Of a stretch of 64,000 nucleotides of DNA, positions 7,732 through 16,855 are shown in pieces. A program made the translations under genes and the position numbers. This stretch comes from Betaproteobacteria bacterium (GTDB lineage: Bacteria > Pseudomonadota > Gammaproteobacteria > Burkholderiales > Casimicrobiaceae): assembly GCA_004293675.1 (NCBI GenBank), contig READ01000015.1, positions 62,001 to 126,000 on the forward strand, in the 5' to 3' direction. The notes under the pieces are model-generated. The model was not told the origin of the DNA, did no database searches, and saw only the letters and a program-made list of their open reading frames with translations. Within the stretch, counting starts at the first letter, position 1. Each line of letters begins with the position of its first letter.

Positions 7732-8048
7732 AATCGGGCGTGACGCAAATTGTCACTGTTACCCCCAAGGGCTGTGGATAACAATGTGACTTGTTTGGCT
7801 GAATTGACACGCGAGCGCCATTTTTAGGGGCTTTCAAGGGCGTTGCCACAATCGCATGCAGTTGAAAATAGTGCTTAATATTCAATGAGTTAACACGGTT
7901 TCCGGCGCTTTGCTTCGATGCGTGTACTCACGCGTCAATTTCTTGTCATATTTGTGCATAACTGGCGCGGTGGAGCGGGTGATTTGATGCGTGTCAAGCG
8001 CTATTTGTCTAATTTTTCAAAAATATTTTGTGACCGATCTGACACAAA
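7732..8048. other. priA-hemE intergenic region with DnaA-box-like sites
   Basis: About 317 nt with no credible gene and noticeably more A/T than its surroundings. TGTGGATAA (7773-7781) is an exact consensus DnaA box on the complementary strand, and TGTGCATAA (7953-7961) differs by one base. The region most likely holds the priA promoter and hemE terminator. Two boxes are too few to call a replication origin. Confidence 0.4.
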
Positions 8049-9095
8049 TTAGCTGCGAATTGCGTTAACGAGCGCCGCAACCAGTTCAGGTTGGGCGTCT
8101 GGGGTGATGCCATGGCCCAGATTGGCGATGTAGCGGCGTTTGCCGTCGAAGCTCGCCAGAGTCTCACTCACTGCACGTTGGATCGTGGCGGCATCGGTGG
8201 TGAGCAGCAAGGGATCGAAGTTGCCCTGCAACGTCACCGATTCGCCCGCGTCGGCCCGCGCTCGCGACAGATCGCTTTGCCAATCGATGTGCACTGCGTC
8301 GGCACCCGCGGCGGCGATGGCAGCAACGCTGTGCCCGGCGCCTTTACTAAACACGATGATCGGCACATCGGGAACGCGCAATTTGAGTGCGGCGATGATG
8401 CGCCGCAGCGAGCTCAGCGAAAAGCGCTCGTACTGCAAGGGAGCCAAAACGCCGCCCCAGCTATCAAACAACATCAGTACATTGGCGCCAGCCCGCGCTT
8501 GTTGCTCAAGATAATCGGTCACGATCTGCTCGTTGGCGGCAAGCACCCGCTCCAACAGATCGGGGCGTTGCAGCATCATGCGGCGCGTCGTGGCGAAATC
8601 GTTCTGCGAGCCTGCGCCCTCGACCATGTAGCAGGCCAAGGTGAACGGCGAACCCGAAAAGCCGATCAGCGGAACACTTTGAACGCCATCTCGCGTGAGC
8701 GCTCTGCGACACTCAGCCACCGCATCGAAAACATATTGCAAGGTTGAAACATCAGGCACCCGAAGCGCATCAATCGCGCTCTCGCTCTGCAACGGTCGCG
8801 CGAGCCTTGGCCCTTCTCCCACGCCAAACGAGAGCCCCAACCCCATCGCATCTGGAATCGTCAAAATGTCTGAAAAGACAATCGCCGCATCGAGCTGATA
8901 GCGCGCCAGCGGCTGCAACAAAACTTCCGCGCAGAACGACGGTGAACGACACAAATCCATGAAGCCGCCCGCTTTGGCGCGGGTGGCGCGGTACTCTGGC
9001 AAATAGCGTCCAGCTTGGCGTAGCAGCCACACCGGCGGGTGCGGCAAACGCTCGTCAGTAAACGCGCGCAAAAACAAATCGTTTGCAAATTTCAT
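8049..9095 (-). CDS. hemE: Uroporphyrinogen III decarboxylase
   Basis: 348 residues, ATG 9095. It decarboxylates the four acetate side chains of uroporphyrinogen III to give coproporphyrinogen III in haem synthesis. Signatures are the N-terminal PVWLLRQAGRYLPEYR (the conserved PxWxMRQAGR motif), DAAIVFSDILTIPDAMGL with the catalytic Asp, and the C-terminal FNLGHGI-like sequence, here IANLGHGITPD. Length matches the family. It lies upstream of priA on the same strand, a common betaproteobacterial order, and is divergent from the YjgN-type gene. Confidence 0.96.
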   Translation of the reverse strand: MKFANDLFLRAFTDERLPHPPVWLLRQAGRYLPEYRATRAKAGGFMDLCRSPSFCAEVLLQPLARYQLDAAIVFSDILTIPDAMGLGLSFGVGEGPRLARPLQSESAIDALRVPDVSTLQYVFDAVAECRRALTRDGVQSVPLIGFSGSPFTLACYMVEGAGSQNDFATTRRMMLQRPDLLERVLAANEQIVTDYLEQQARAGANVLMLFDSWGGVLAPLQYERFSLSSLRRIIAALKLRVPDVPIIVFSKGAGHSVAAIAAAGADAVHIDWQSDLSRARADAGESVTLQGNFDPLLLTTDAATIQRAVSETLASFDGKRRYIANLGHGITPDAQPELVAALVNAIRS

Positions 9096-9184
9096 GGCGC
9101 AATTGTCGCAGAGCCGACACCAACGCCGCGAGCTACCTTGAAGCGCATGTCGTATGCTTGCAGCGAGTTGTTGAAAGAGTTTTT

Positions 9185-10444
9185 ATGTCGATTGAGAGCA
9201 ATGGCGCTGAACAAATTTCACGTCCCGCTGATGGCGGAGCGCCATCGAGTTCGTCGCACAGCGCGCTGATCGAATCGCGCCACCCGTTTGCGTTTACCGG
9301 AAGCGGCTCGGAATATTTCGGTATTTGGATCGTCAATATCGTGCTCTCGATCCTCACGCTGGGTATCTATTCGGCGTGGGCGAAGGTTCGGCGCTTGCAA
9401 TACTTTCATCGGCACACGCAAATCGCGGGCTCGAGCTTTGATTTTCACGGTAAGCCGATAGATATCTTGAAGGGCCGCGCCATTGCGTTTGCCGCGTATG
9501 CGGCGTACTTTGGGCTGTCGCAGGTCAGCATCACGGCATCGCTCGTGCTGGCGCTGGCGCTGTTTATTGTGATTCCGTTTTTTATTTACAAGTCGCTGCG
9601 TTTTCGGATGCACAACACGAGCTGGCGACGGGTTCGCTTTAAGTTCATGGGCAAGGTGCCCGGCGCGTATGGCGCGTTTGTAGGTTGGCCTATTTTGGCG
9701 ATGTTTTCGGTGTATTTGCTCGCGCCCGTGGCGCACCATCAAATTAATTCCTACACCTTGGGAAATTCAGCGCTCGGCACAACGCTTGCGAAATTCAAGG
9801 CAAGTATCGGCGCGTTCTACAAGGTGTACTTAAAGACCTTTGGATTGTTTTTGCTCTTCACTTTCGCCACAGCGGCGATCGTTTGGGCGCTCGCGGCAAG
9901 CTCGCAGGGCAAATGGAAATCGATGCTTGGAAACGTAGCGGCGCAGATGTCAGAACAAGCCCAGGACGCCACCGGTGATGCCGATGCGGACGAGGATGAA
10001 GAGGCAAACAAAAACGATTCAACAACGACCGCCAAAAGCGCTGAGGTTGTTCAATCTGTCGAAATGATCAAGATGCTGACCATGGTGCTGCCGCTGTTGA
10101 TCGTCGGCTTTTATCTGTTCGCATTTTTAGCCATCGGCCCTTACTTCAGCGCACGAATCGGCAACGTGATCTGGAACGGTTTGCAGTTGGGTCCGATGCG
10201 GTTTGAAAGCACGCTGTCGGCGCGAAAGTTGACGTGGATCAGTGTTAGCAATTTCATCGCGATACTGTTGACGCTCGGCTTCTACCGGCCGTTTGCAGCA
10301 GTTCGCATGGCCAAGTATCGGGTGAGTTGTTTGAGCTTGATCGCCGCGGGGCCACTAGCCGTTCACGCGCAAGCCATCGCCGGAAACGTCAATGCGCGCG
10401 GTGAGGAAATCGCTGAAATGTTTGACGTTGACGTGGGCATTTAG
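9185..10444 (+). CDS. YjgN/DUF898 family membrane protein
   Basis: 419 residues from ATG 9185 (MSIESNGAEQ). Typical DUF898 features are HPFAFTGSGSEYFGIWIVNI near the start, the repeated pattern LTLGIYSAWAKVRRLQYF and later LTLGFYRPFAAVRMAKY, and about six hydrophobic segments. A long acidic, low-complexity loop (about residues 265-290, rich in D and E) interrupts the middle and is probably a cytoplasmic or periplasmic loop. Function of the family is unknown. It is followed after 10 nt by an M48 metalloprotease, a pairing seen for this family, so they probably act together at the inner membrane. Confidence 0.85.
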   Translation: MSIESNGAEQISRPADGGAPSSSSHSALIESRHPFAFTGSGSEYFGIWIVNIVLSILTLGIYSAWAKVRRLQYFHRHTQIAGSSFDFHGKPIDILKGRAIAFAAYAAYFGLSQVSITASLVLALALFIVIPFFIYKSLRFRMHNTSWRRVRFKFMGKVPGAYGAFVGWPILAMFSVYLLAPVAHHQINSYTLGNSALGTTLAKFKASIGAFYKVYLKTFGLFLLFTFATAAIVWALAASSQGKWKSMLGNVAAQMSEQAQDATGDADADEDEEANKNDSTTTAKSAEVVQSVEMIKMLTMVLPLLIVGFYLFAFLAIGPYFSARIGNVIWNGLQLGPMRFESTLSARKLTWISVSNFIAILLTLGFYRPFAAVRMAKYRVSCLSLIAAGPLAVHAQAIAGNVNARGEEIAEMFDVDVGI

Positions 10445-10454
10445 CATCGCCGCC

Positions 10455-11534
10455 ATGGATCGAATCGCTTGCAATTACTTCAACGGAATTGACAGCACCG
10501 CGCATCGCTCGACGCTTCAATACGTTGGGCAATCGATTCAAATCAGCGGCGATTGGGGCAGTGAGCTCATAGCCATCACGGACATCACAATTAGCGATCG
10601 ATTGGGCAACGCGCCGCGCACCATTTCGCTGCCCAATGGAGCGGCTTGTGAACTCGACGGCGGCGCGCAGACCAATGCGTTTTTGAGCCAATTTGCGGCG
10701 AAAGAGAGTCCGTGGTTTCGCGCGCAGTTTGATTGGCGCTGGGCGGCGGCCAGCATTGCCGCGCTTGCGGTGTTTGCGGTGGCGGGCTATCGTTGGGGCG
10801 TGCCGCTGGCGAGCGACTTTTTGGCTGCGCGAGTGCCCAAGATTGCGCTCGAGAAAATGTCGGATGTTGCTCTGTTAGAACTCGACCGCACTGTGTTGAA
10901 TCCATCCAAGCTGCCCGAAGCTCGGCAGCGCGATTTGGCCGAACGTTTCGCCAAGATGAAGCCGCCGGGCGGCACTGCGATCGCGCACCGCGTTGAATTT
11001 CGCAACGCCGAAAAATATGTGGGGCCGAACGCGTTCGCGCTTCCCTCGGGCATCATCGTCATGACCGATCAGCTGGTCGAGCTGATGCAAAACGATGAAC
11101 AGATTTTGGGCGTTTTGGCGCACGAACTCGGTCACGTTGAGCACCAGCACGGCATGCGAAACGTCATCCAGGCAAGCTTCATTGGTGCGGCGGTGGCGTA
11201 TTGGCTGGGGGATGTGAGCAGCGTGCTCGCCGGTGGCACCACAGCGTTGCTGCACACCAAATACTCGCGCCAATACGAGACCGAAGCGGATGATTTTGGC
11301 GCGGCGATGATGCGCGCCAATGGCCTTTCGCCAACATCGCTAGCCACAGCGCTTGAGGCACTGGAGGGCCGTTCACGCCGCCAAAACGCCGACAACACGG
11401 GCACTGAGTCTGCGAAGAGCGAGGGGAAGCAGGCGGCTGAAACGCCCAAGCGAAGCGCGCGAAGCCGCGATTGGTCAGACTACATTTCCACGCATCCCAA
11501 CACCGCCGAGCGGGCCGAGCGCCTGCGTCAGTGA
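10455..11534 (+). CDS. M48 family zinc metalloprotease
   Basis: 359 residues from ATG 10455 (MDRIACNYFNG). After an N-terminal domain of about 95 residues and one hydrophobic segment (about 96-115, AAASIAALAVFAVAGY) comes the protease domain. HELGHVEHQHG is the HExxH zinc site, and YETEADDFG, about 50 residues on, supplies the third ligand (Glu) as in HtpX/Oma1/BepA-type enzymes. It is probably anchored in the inner membrane with the protease outside. The ORF could start upstream at 10392, but that would overlap the YjgN-type gene. The stop codon lies 6 nt from the convergent next gene. Confidence 0.88.
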   Translation: MDRIACNYFNGIDSTAHRSTLQYVGQSIQISGDWGSELIAITDITISDRLGNAPRTISLPNGAACELDGGAQTNAFLSQFAAKESPWFRAQFDWRWAAASIAALAVFAVAGYRWGVPLASDFLAARVPKIALEKMSDVALLELDRTVLNPSKLPEARQRDLAERFAKMKPPGGTAIAHRVEFRNAEKYVGPNAFALPSGIIVMTDQLVELMQNDEQILGVLAHELGHVEHQHGMRNVIQASFIGAAVAYWLGDVSSVLAGGTTALLHTKYSRQYETEADDFGAAMMRANGLSPTSLATALEALEGRSRRQNADNTGTESAKSEGKQAAETPKRSARSRDWSDYISTHPNTAERAERLRQ

Positions 11535-11540
11535 TCGCGC

Positions 11541-12284
11541 CTAGCGTCGCACCAGCGTCAACACGCCGTTGGCCCAACTCGGCGACGCGCGCGTGAGAAA
11601 TTCCCGACCGATGACGGTTGTCGTCAACCCCGGTTTCTCGCTCACCACGGCGCGCAAGCCGTAAACATCAACCGAGCCGACCCGCAGCGAGGCGAGCTGG
11701 ACCGAATACGTTTTGTACATCGCCGGTTTGCCGTCTTTGTCTTTGGGTTCGACGACAGTTTTGATCTCTTTGCCGTCCTTCTTTTCGATTTGCGTTTCTT
11801 TGGGCACACGAAAACTACGCGACGGTTTTTCTTTGTAAGGGATGCCGAGGCGATCAGCATCGGCCGATGGGATCACGATCAGATCGAGTGTTCGGTCAAT
11901 CTCTGCCTGTACGTTGCCGCCGTTGATGAGCGCGGGCGTGAGAAATTGATTTTTTTGATTTGCCCGAACTTGATGGGTTGGAAAGCCTTGGGTTTGCGAA
12001 TCAAAGATCGCGGTTTCACCCACGCGCATCCGCCGCACTTCGCCGTTGAGCAAAAACACAGCGTAGTCGCCCTCGATTCTTTGCAGCAACAAACCTTCGT
12101 TGGTAAATTGGCCGAGCCGCGCTTCGCGACGCTCGCCGTCGAGCACGAACTGCGCGCTAGATTTGGCACCGACCGCGGCCACCTGCACATACGTGCCGTG
12201 GGCGAGATTGGCGAGGGTCAACGCGAGCGAAGCAACGCACCACGACAGGCGAGATGCGCGAGTAAATTGCGAAACGTTTTTCAT
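11541..12284 (-). CDS. Retropepsin-like (clan AA) protein, probably inactive
   Basis: 247 residues from ATG 12284 (MKNVSQFTRAS), with a signal peptide ending near LANLAHG. The layout follows periplasmic retropepsin-like aspartic proteases: an N-terminal domain, then the catalytic region, and C-terminal VIGREFLTR resembling the usual VLGMSFL. At the active site, where the family has D-T/S-G-A, the sequence reads AEIDRTLDLIVIPSADADRLGI, so the D-T-G triad is broken although the flanking strand and helix are kept. An insert rich in Lys, Asp and Glu (about residues 155-185) separates the halves. It is probably a binding protein derived from a protease. Convergent with the M48 gene. Confidence 0.65.
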   Translation of the reverse strand: MKNVSQFTRASRLSWCVASLALTLANLAHGTYVQVAAVGAKSSAQFVLDGERREARLGQFTNEGLLLQRIEGDYAVFLLNGEVRRMRVGETAIFDSQTQGFPTHQVRANQKNQFLTPALINGGNVQAEIDRTLDLIVIPSADADRLGIPYKEKPSRSFRVPKETQIEKKDGKEIKTVVEPKDKDGKPAMYKTYSVQLASLRVGSVDVYGLRAVVSEKPGLTTTVIGREFLTRASPSWANGVLTLVRR

Positions 12285-12494
12285 AGTTGAGATGCTAACC
12301 GCGGGGCGTGTAGCGCGCTTCGACCCGCGTGCGGCCATTTAATTGCAATTCACGCCAGTGAATTCCAACTTTATAGCGCATCGCCTTGATAAACAAGGGC
12401 TTCAATCGAATTAAAACGGATAATGATAACCATCTAAAAGTGATCAAAGCCCTTTTTTCATGGGGCCATCCGCGATATTGCTGGCCGCAAAAAA

Positions 12495-12655
12495 CTATCG
12501 CGGCAACTCTGATGCGCCCATGAGAAATTGATCGACCGAGCGCGCTACTTGGCGGCCTTCTCGAATCGCCCAAACCACCAGCGATTGGCCGCGACGCATG
12601 TCGCCCGTGGCGAACACTTTGTCGACGTTCGTTTTGTAGCCGCCTTCGTCTGAGT
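12495..12655 (-). pseudogene. 3' fragment of a second gltD
   Basis: The minus strand encodes [18 protein letters not shown] and continues to the stop as in the full gltD at 22684; the last residues differ as ASELPR versus ASDLPR. At DNA level the match starts exactly at the stop codon and fades around 12655, with many silent differences. It is therefore an old, diverged copy and not a recent duplication. Upstream sequence no longer resembles gltD. It cannot encode a working glutamate synthase subunit. Confidence 0.75.
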
Positions 12656-13234
12656 TTCGGTGAGCTCCGCCACCACCGATGGTTACGCGGCCTTTAAAGC
12701 CCTGCGATCCGGGAAACGACGTAAGAGACCTCTGCGCGACTGGCTCGAGCCCAGGAAAACGCGCCGAGCCGCCGTTCCGGCGAAGGCGGGAAGATGGATT
12801 CACAGGTGAACTGAGCGAAATTGGTCACTTGGAACAGTTTTCTTGCACCATAACGGATTCCCGCCCGAGCGCGGTGAGTTTTATCTTGGGCGTGTCGAAG
12901 CCCTACGATGCCGTCCAGCGTTCAATGACTATCGGCACGAGGATGAGGCGAGCGGCTTAATCTTCGACGCAGGGTCGCAACCCCAAAGGCGGAACCAAGC
13001 TCACGTCGCTTCATGTAGCAGACGCTATCCGCTACGAGCTGAAAGATACAAGGGGGGGAGAGATGAAAAAGAAGGTTGTGCCGAGGCGCTCACAGTTTGA
13101 TGGCCAGTAAATGTCCGCCGTACTGGGGGTTCTGCGTCTGTAGTGATGCGGAGGGCGGGATGCATGAATGTCGTTCATGAAGTTTTGCCAGCATTCGTAC
13201 AGATCTGACACGAAAAAACACTCGAGGAACAGTA
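12656..13234. other. Decayed intergenic DNA without a recognisable gene
   Basis: About 580 nt between the gltD fragment and the subtilisin-like gene. Short open frames exist on both strands (for example 12843-13100 plus) but none shows a known motif or good start site. The last part carries a ribosome-binding site (GAGGAAC, about 13223) for the downstream gene. Together with the gltD fragment this looks like a scar of past rearrangement. Confidence 0.5.
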
Positions 13235-16129
13235 ATGAAGAGATGGGTTACACTGGCCGTGGGCGCGGCAATCGCTGCTAGCCTCTCGGTGAACGCGCAA
13301 AATGCGCAGGAGCGCAAGGCGCTCCAAGCCGGAATGGATACCGCAGCGCTCGAGCGCATCACTGCTGAATTTCAAGCGAAATTCGAGCGCGACGAAGCGC
13401 GAGTAAAAAAATACTTGGCCGACAATCCGACCGTGCAGCGCACGCAGCAGGTTAACGGTCGTACGCAAAGGATCGTCCGAATCGACGATAACGGCGTACC
13501 TGTTTACCAGGTAGGACGTGACAACGCGCCACTCGATGAAGGCTCAAAAAAAAATAGAGCCTCTGGCCAACTCATCAAAGCCGATTCGCTTTACGCGGGC
13601 GGCTCGGTCGGGGTAAACATCACCGGCACCGGCATGGTCGCGGGCGTTTGGGAGCCTGGCATGCCGCGCGCGACTCATGAGCTGATTACGCCCCGCTCCA
13701 CGGCGGCACCGAGCCAGATCGCCTTTACGATGGGCGGCGATGCGGATCACGCCACCCACGTCACCGGCACCATGATTGGCGGTGAAGTTCCCAGTCAACC
13801 GCAGGCACGAGGCATCGCCTACACGGCCACCGCCACCAACTACGATTCAGCCAACGATTTGACCGAAATGGCTACCTTCGCCCTTGGCGGCGGGCTGGTG
13901 TCGAACCACTCCTACGGCGACCCGAACACCCAAACCACCGACCTATGGCGATATGGTGCGTACGAGGAAGACACCAAAAACTGGGATGCTCTGCTCAAAA
14001 ACAGCCCCTATCTGTTGCCCTTTGTGGCGGCGGGCAACGAGCAACAAGCCAACGGTAATTCCGGCAAGGGGGGGTTTGACATCTTTACCGGCGCTTCGGC
14101 GGCGAAAAATGTAATGACCGTGGGTGCCGTGGACGGCCTCAAGGCGATGACGAGCTACAGCAACTGGGGTCCGATGGATGACGGTCGTTTGAAACCCGAT
14201 TTGGTAGCCAAAGGTACTGGCATCGATTCCGCTCAGTCCACCAGTGATACCGCCTACAGCGGCAGTGGCGCGAGTTCCAGCGGTACGTCTTACTCTACAC
14301 CTGCTGCGGCAGCTTCGGGCTTGTTGTTGCAGCAGTACTACAACAGCCTCTATGGCACCTACATGCGCGCTTCAACGCTCAAGGCGCTGATGATCGGTAC
14401 AGCGGAAGACTTGGGCAATCCGGGGCCGGACGTCAAATTCGGTTGGGGTTTGTTGAATGTCGAGGCAGCCGCCACCGCGATCAAAAAGCGCAGCACCAAC
14501 GTCTCACCTGCGACCGACTTTTACACCTATCCCGCTACCCGCGGCGCAATCATCGAAGAAATCACGTTCAACCCGTCTCTTGGCAGCGAAATGGCACGAT
14601 TCTTCACTGCCAAAGGCGGCGTGCCCATCGTCGCGACGCTGTGCTGGACCGACGACGAAGGCACCGAACAGGTTTCGACTGACGGGGTTGACCCAACGGC
14701 GACGCGCGCGAAATACTCGTTTGGAACCCTGCTTCGGAACACGTCCGCTTTCGCGCAAACGGGTTTCTGGCTCACGCCGACCATGGCCAATCCAACCGCC
14801 AACGCGACGAAAACGACCGCGACTGATGTTGCCCATCCCAACACCTGCGTGCAAATCGTTTCTAACGAGACGCCGACTGCGGGCCAGGCCTACATTTTCT
14901 ACATACGGAAACTCGCCAGTTCGCCCGCCGCCGCTCGAACAGTGTCGTTGGTCGTTACCGGCGTGAACGACACGGCCCTCACGGTGACCGCCAGCGCTGG
15001 CGCCAACGGCACGCTCGTCTGTGGCACCCCCGCATCGACCGCCGCAACGGTTGCGCCCAATGAGACGCCCCCCTGCACGGCCACACCAAGCGTGGGTTTC
15101 CGAACCGCGACTATTTCCGGATGCGGCGGCACCGCGACGAGTGCAGGCGTGAATGGCTACACCACGGGCGCGGTGACGGGCAATTGCACGGTAACAGCGG
15201 CATTTGAACTGATTCCACCGCCCGTGAACGGCGTATGCGGCACGGCTAACACGGTGGCAACGCTCACCGCGCCCACTGCCAATCGTTGCGCGGATGCCAG
15301 CACCCCGACAGTGACCAGCGGTGTGAGCAGCTTCACGTGGACATGTGCAGGCAGCAACGGTGGCACGAATGCAAGCTGCGCCGCACCGCGTCAATACACG
15401 GTCACGGCAACCGCCGGAGCCAACGGCACATTGACCTGTACCAACACGGCGGTCACCTCAGGTGGCACGACGACCTGTACAGCGGTTCCGGCTACCGGAT
15501 TCATGACGTCAAGCATCAGTGGGTGCAGCGGTTCGGCCACAGGTTCTGGCGTTAACGCTTACACCACGGGCGCGGTGACGGCGAATTGCACGGTGACAGC
15601 GGCCTTTGCTGCTGCGCCTACGACGAGCTTCACCGGCCCCACAGCTGTCGGTACGGGCAACGCTACGGCGAGTATCAGCGGCGGCGGCGCAACATGCAGC
15701 TTCGCAGCGGGCACGGCTCAGTTCACGACCATCGCACCGCCCGCTGGCTACACCCTGCCACAAGGCGTGTTTCAGTTCACAGCGAACAACTGCACCGTCG
15801 GCGCCACGGTCACGGTGACGTTGACTTACCCGCAGGCGTTGCCTGCCGGTACGACGTTGTGGAAGTTTGGCCCGCGTCCAAGTAACACGACGCCAAGCTG
15901 GTATCAACATCCCGCCACCATCTCGGGCAACACGGTGACCTATCAAGTGACCGACGGCGGCGCGGGCGATAGCGACGGCGTGGCAAACGGCACGATTGTT
16001 GACCCGGCAGGGCCTGTGCTTGCGGCGGTTGCGGGTGCGCCTATCCCTACACTCAACGAGTGGGCGCTGTTGTTGTTGGCGCTAACGCTTGCGGGCTTCG
16101 GCTGGAAACGGGCGCGACGTTCGATGTAG
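13235..16129 (+). CDS. Secreted S8 (subtilisin-like) peptidase with IPTL-CTERM sorting tail
   Basis: 964 residues. Signal peptide 1-21 (MKRWVTLAVGAAIAASLSVNA). The S8 domain covers about 125-425: catalytic His in HATHVTGT (H172), oxyanion Asn in VAAGNEQ (N268), and catalytic Ser in GTSYSTP (S352). At the usual Asp position the sequence reads GVWEPGMPRATHE, so a Glu (E140) stands where GVWDxG is expected. After about residue 560 two similar modules of roughly 75 residues follow (each with TAGANGTL, GCxGxATxxGVNxYTTGAVTxNCTVTAAF). The C terminus has IPTLNEWALLLLALTLAGF then KRARR, an exosortase-type IPTL-CTERM signal, implying cell-surface sorting. A strong terminator follows. Confidence 0.88.
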   Translation: MKRWVTLAVGAAIAASLSVNAQNAQERKALQAGMDTAALERITAEFQAKFERDEARVKKYLADNPTVQRTQQVNGRTQRIVRIDDNGVPVYQVGRDNAPLDEGSKKNRASGQLIKADSLYAGGSVGVNITGTGMVAGVWEPGMPRATHELITPRSTAAPSQIAFTMGGDADHATHVTGTMIGGEVPSQPQARGIAYTATATNYDSANDLTEMATFALGGGLVSNHSYGDPNTQTTDLWRYGAYEEDTKNWDALLKNSPYLLPFVAAGNEQQANGNSGKGGFDIFTGASAAKNVMTVGAVDGLKAMTSYSNWGPMDDGRLKPDLVAKGTGIDSAQSTSDTAYSGSGASSSGTSYSTPAAAASGLLLQQYYNSLYGTYMRASTLKALMIGTAEDLGNPGPDVKFGWGLLNVEAAATAIKKRSTNVSPATDFYTYPATRGAIIEEITFNPSLGSEMARFFTAKGGVPIVATLCWTDDEGTEQVSTDGVDPTATRAKYSFGTLLRNTSAFAQTGFWLTPTMANPTANATKTTATDVAHPNTCVQIVSNETPTAGQAYIFYIRKLASSPAAARTVSLVVTGVNDTALTVTASAGANGTLVCGTPASTAATVAPNETPPCTATPSVGFRTATISGCGGTATSAGVNGYTTGAVTGNCTVTAAFELIPPPVNGVCGTANTVATLTAPTANRCADASTPTVTSGVSSFTWTCAGSNGGTNASCAAPRQYTVTATAGANGTLTCTNTAVTSGGTTTCTAVPATGFMTSSISGCSGSATGSGVNAYTTGAVTANCTVTAAFAAAPTTSFTGPTAVGTGNATASISGGGATCSFAAGTAQFTTIAPPAGYTLPQGVFQFTANNCTVGATVTVTLTYPQALPAGTTLWKFGPRPSNTTPSWYQHPATISGNTVTYQVTDGGAGDSDGVANGTIVDPAGPVLAAVAGAPIPTLNEWALLLLALTLAGFGWKRARRSM

Positions 16130-16150
16130 TCTGTCGAAATCACGTCAATA

Positions 16151-16178
16151 AAAACGGGCCGAAAGGCCCGTTTTTATT
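16151..16178 (+). terminator. Rho-independent terminator after the S8 peptidase gene
   Basis: AAAACGGGCC, a GAAA loop and GGCCCGTTTTT form a perfect G/C-rich stem with a T run, 20 nt after the stop codon. The A run on the other side means it can also serve the convergent sigma factor gene. Confidence 0.9.
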
Positions 16179-16205
16179 AGGCGGAAAGAGTTTTTTGTAG
16201 GGTGC

Positions 16206-16772
16206 CTACGCCAAAATCGTGCGTAACAAAATCTGCGCCTTCTGCCAGTCGCGGCGAGCGGACTTTTCGTTCATTCCGAGCGTGTCGCCAATTTCCTGCA
16301 TGGTCATCTCGGCGAAAAAATGCATGTCAACGACTTGCGCTAATCGCGGATCAAGCGCCTCGAGCCGCAACAGCGCCTGTTCGAGCGCCAAAAAGCTCAC
16401 GTCATCTGCACCGACCGAATCCGCGATGAGTGTGTCGAGCGCTGTGAGCTGCCCACTGCCACGTTTTTCCGCATGCGCACGCCGAACAGTGTCAAAGATC
16501 ACCGAGCGAATAATGCTCGAAGCCAATGCGAAAAAAGAGGCGCGGTCTTGAAGTCGCAAGTCCCCAGTTTGGATGAAACGTAAATAGCCTTCGCTCAGAA
16601 TTTCGGTGGCCTGCAGATGCGTCGTTCCACCATGCCGATACAGCCAGGTGTGAGCCAATTTCTTGAGCTCGGGATAGGCGTGCTGATAAAGAGCGGCTCG
16701 TGCATCGCAACCGCCACGGGTTACGTCGGCGATCAGCTCAGTAAGACTCGAGGAAGGTGGCGTTGTATCCAT
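16206..16772 (-). CDS. ECF-type RNA polymerase sigma factor
   Basis: 188 residues from ATG 16772 (MDTTPPSSSLTELIADV). Region 2 is recognisable (ARAALYQHAYPELKKLAHTWLYRH...EILSEGYLRF...RASFFALASSIIRSVIFDTVRR) and region 4 as a helix-turn-helix (MTMQEIGDTLGMNEKSARRDWQKAQ). This matches the ECF subgroup (TIGR02999-like) often found beside Ser/Thr protein kinases and lacking a classical anti-sigma factor. It is divergent from such a kinase gene at 16856, 83 nt away, so kinase-dependent control is likely. An upstream extension (to 17012) would overlap the kinase gene and is rejected. Confidence 0.85.
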   Translation of the reverse strand: MDTTPPSSSLTELIADVTRGGCDARAALYQHAYPELKKLAHTWLYRHGGTTHLQATEILSEGYLRFIQTGDLRLQDRASFFALASSIIRSVIFDTVRRAHAEKRGSGQLTALDTLIADSVGADDVSFLALEQALLRLEALDPRLAQVVDMHFFAEMTMQEIGDTLGMNEKSARRDWQKAQILLRTILA

Positions 16773-16855
16773 AGCGTTGCGCAGTTTAGCCGTAAACTGC
16801 GCTGTGGCGTCCGAATGACTGTCCGCCCGCGTCTGCGTTATCCGTCTGTAAAAAC

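Noticed and set aside
7732-8048. Chromosomal replication origin
   Set aside because: Only two DnaA-box-like sites and no neighbouring dnaA, parAB or gidA within the window.
9083-9184. Extended start of the YjgN-type gene
   Set aside because: The extension overlaps the hemE start and has no membrane-protein character; ATG 9185 fits.
14504-15394. Long minus-strand frame opposite the subtilisin gene
   Set aside because: It is the antisense reading of the repetitive Thr/Gly-rich coding region; composition is unlike a protein.
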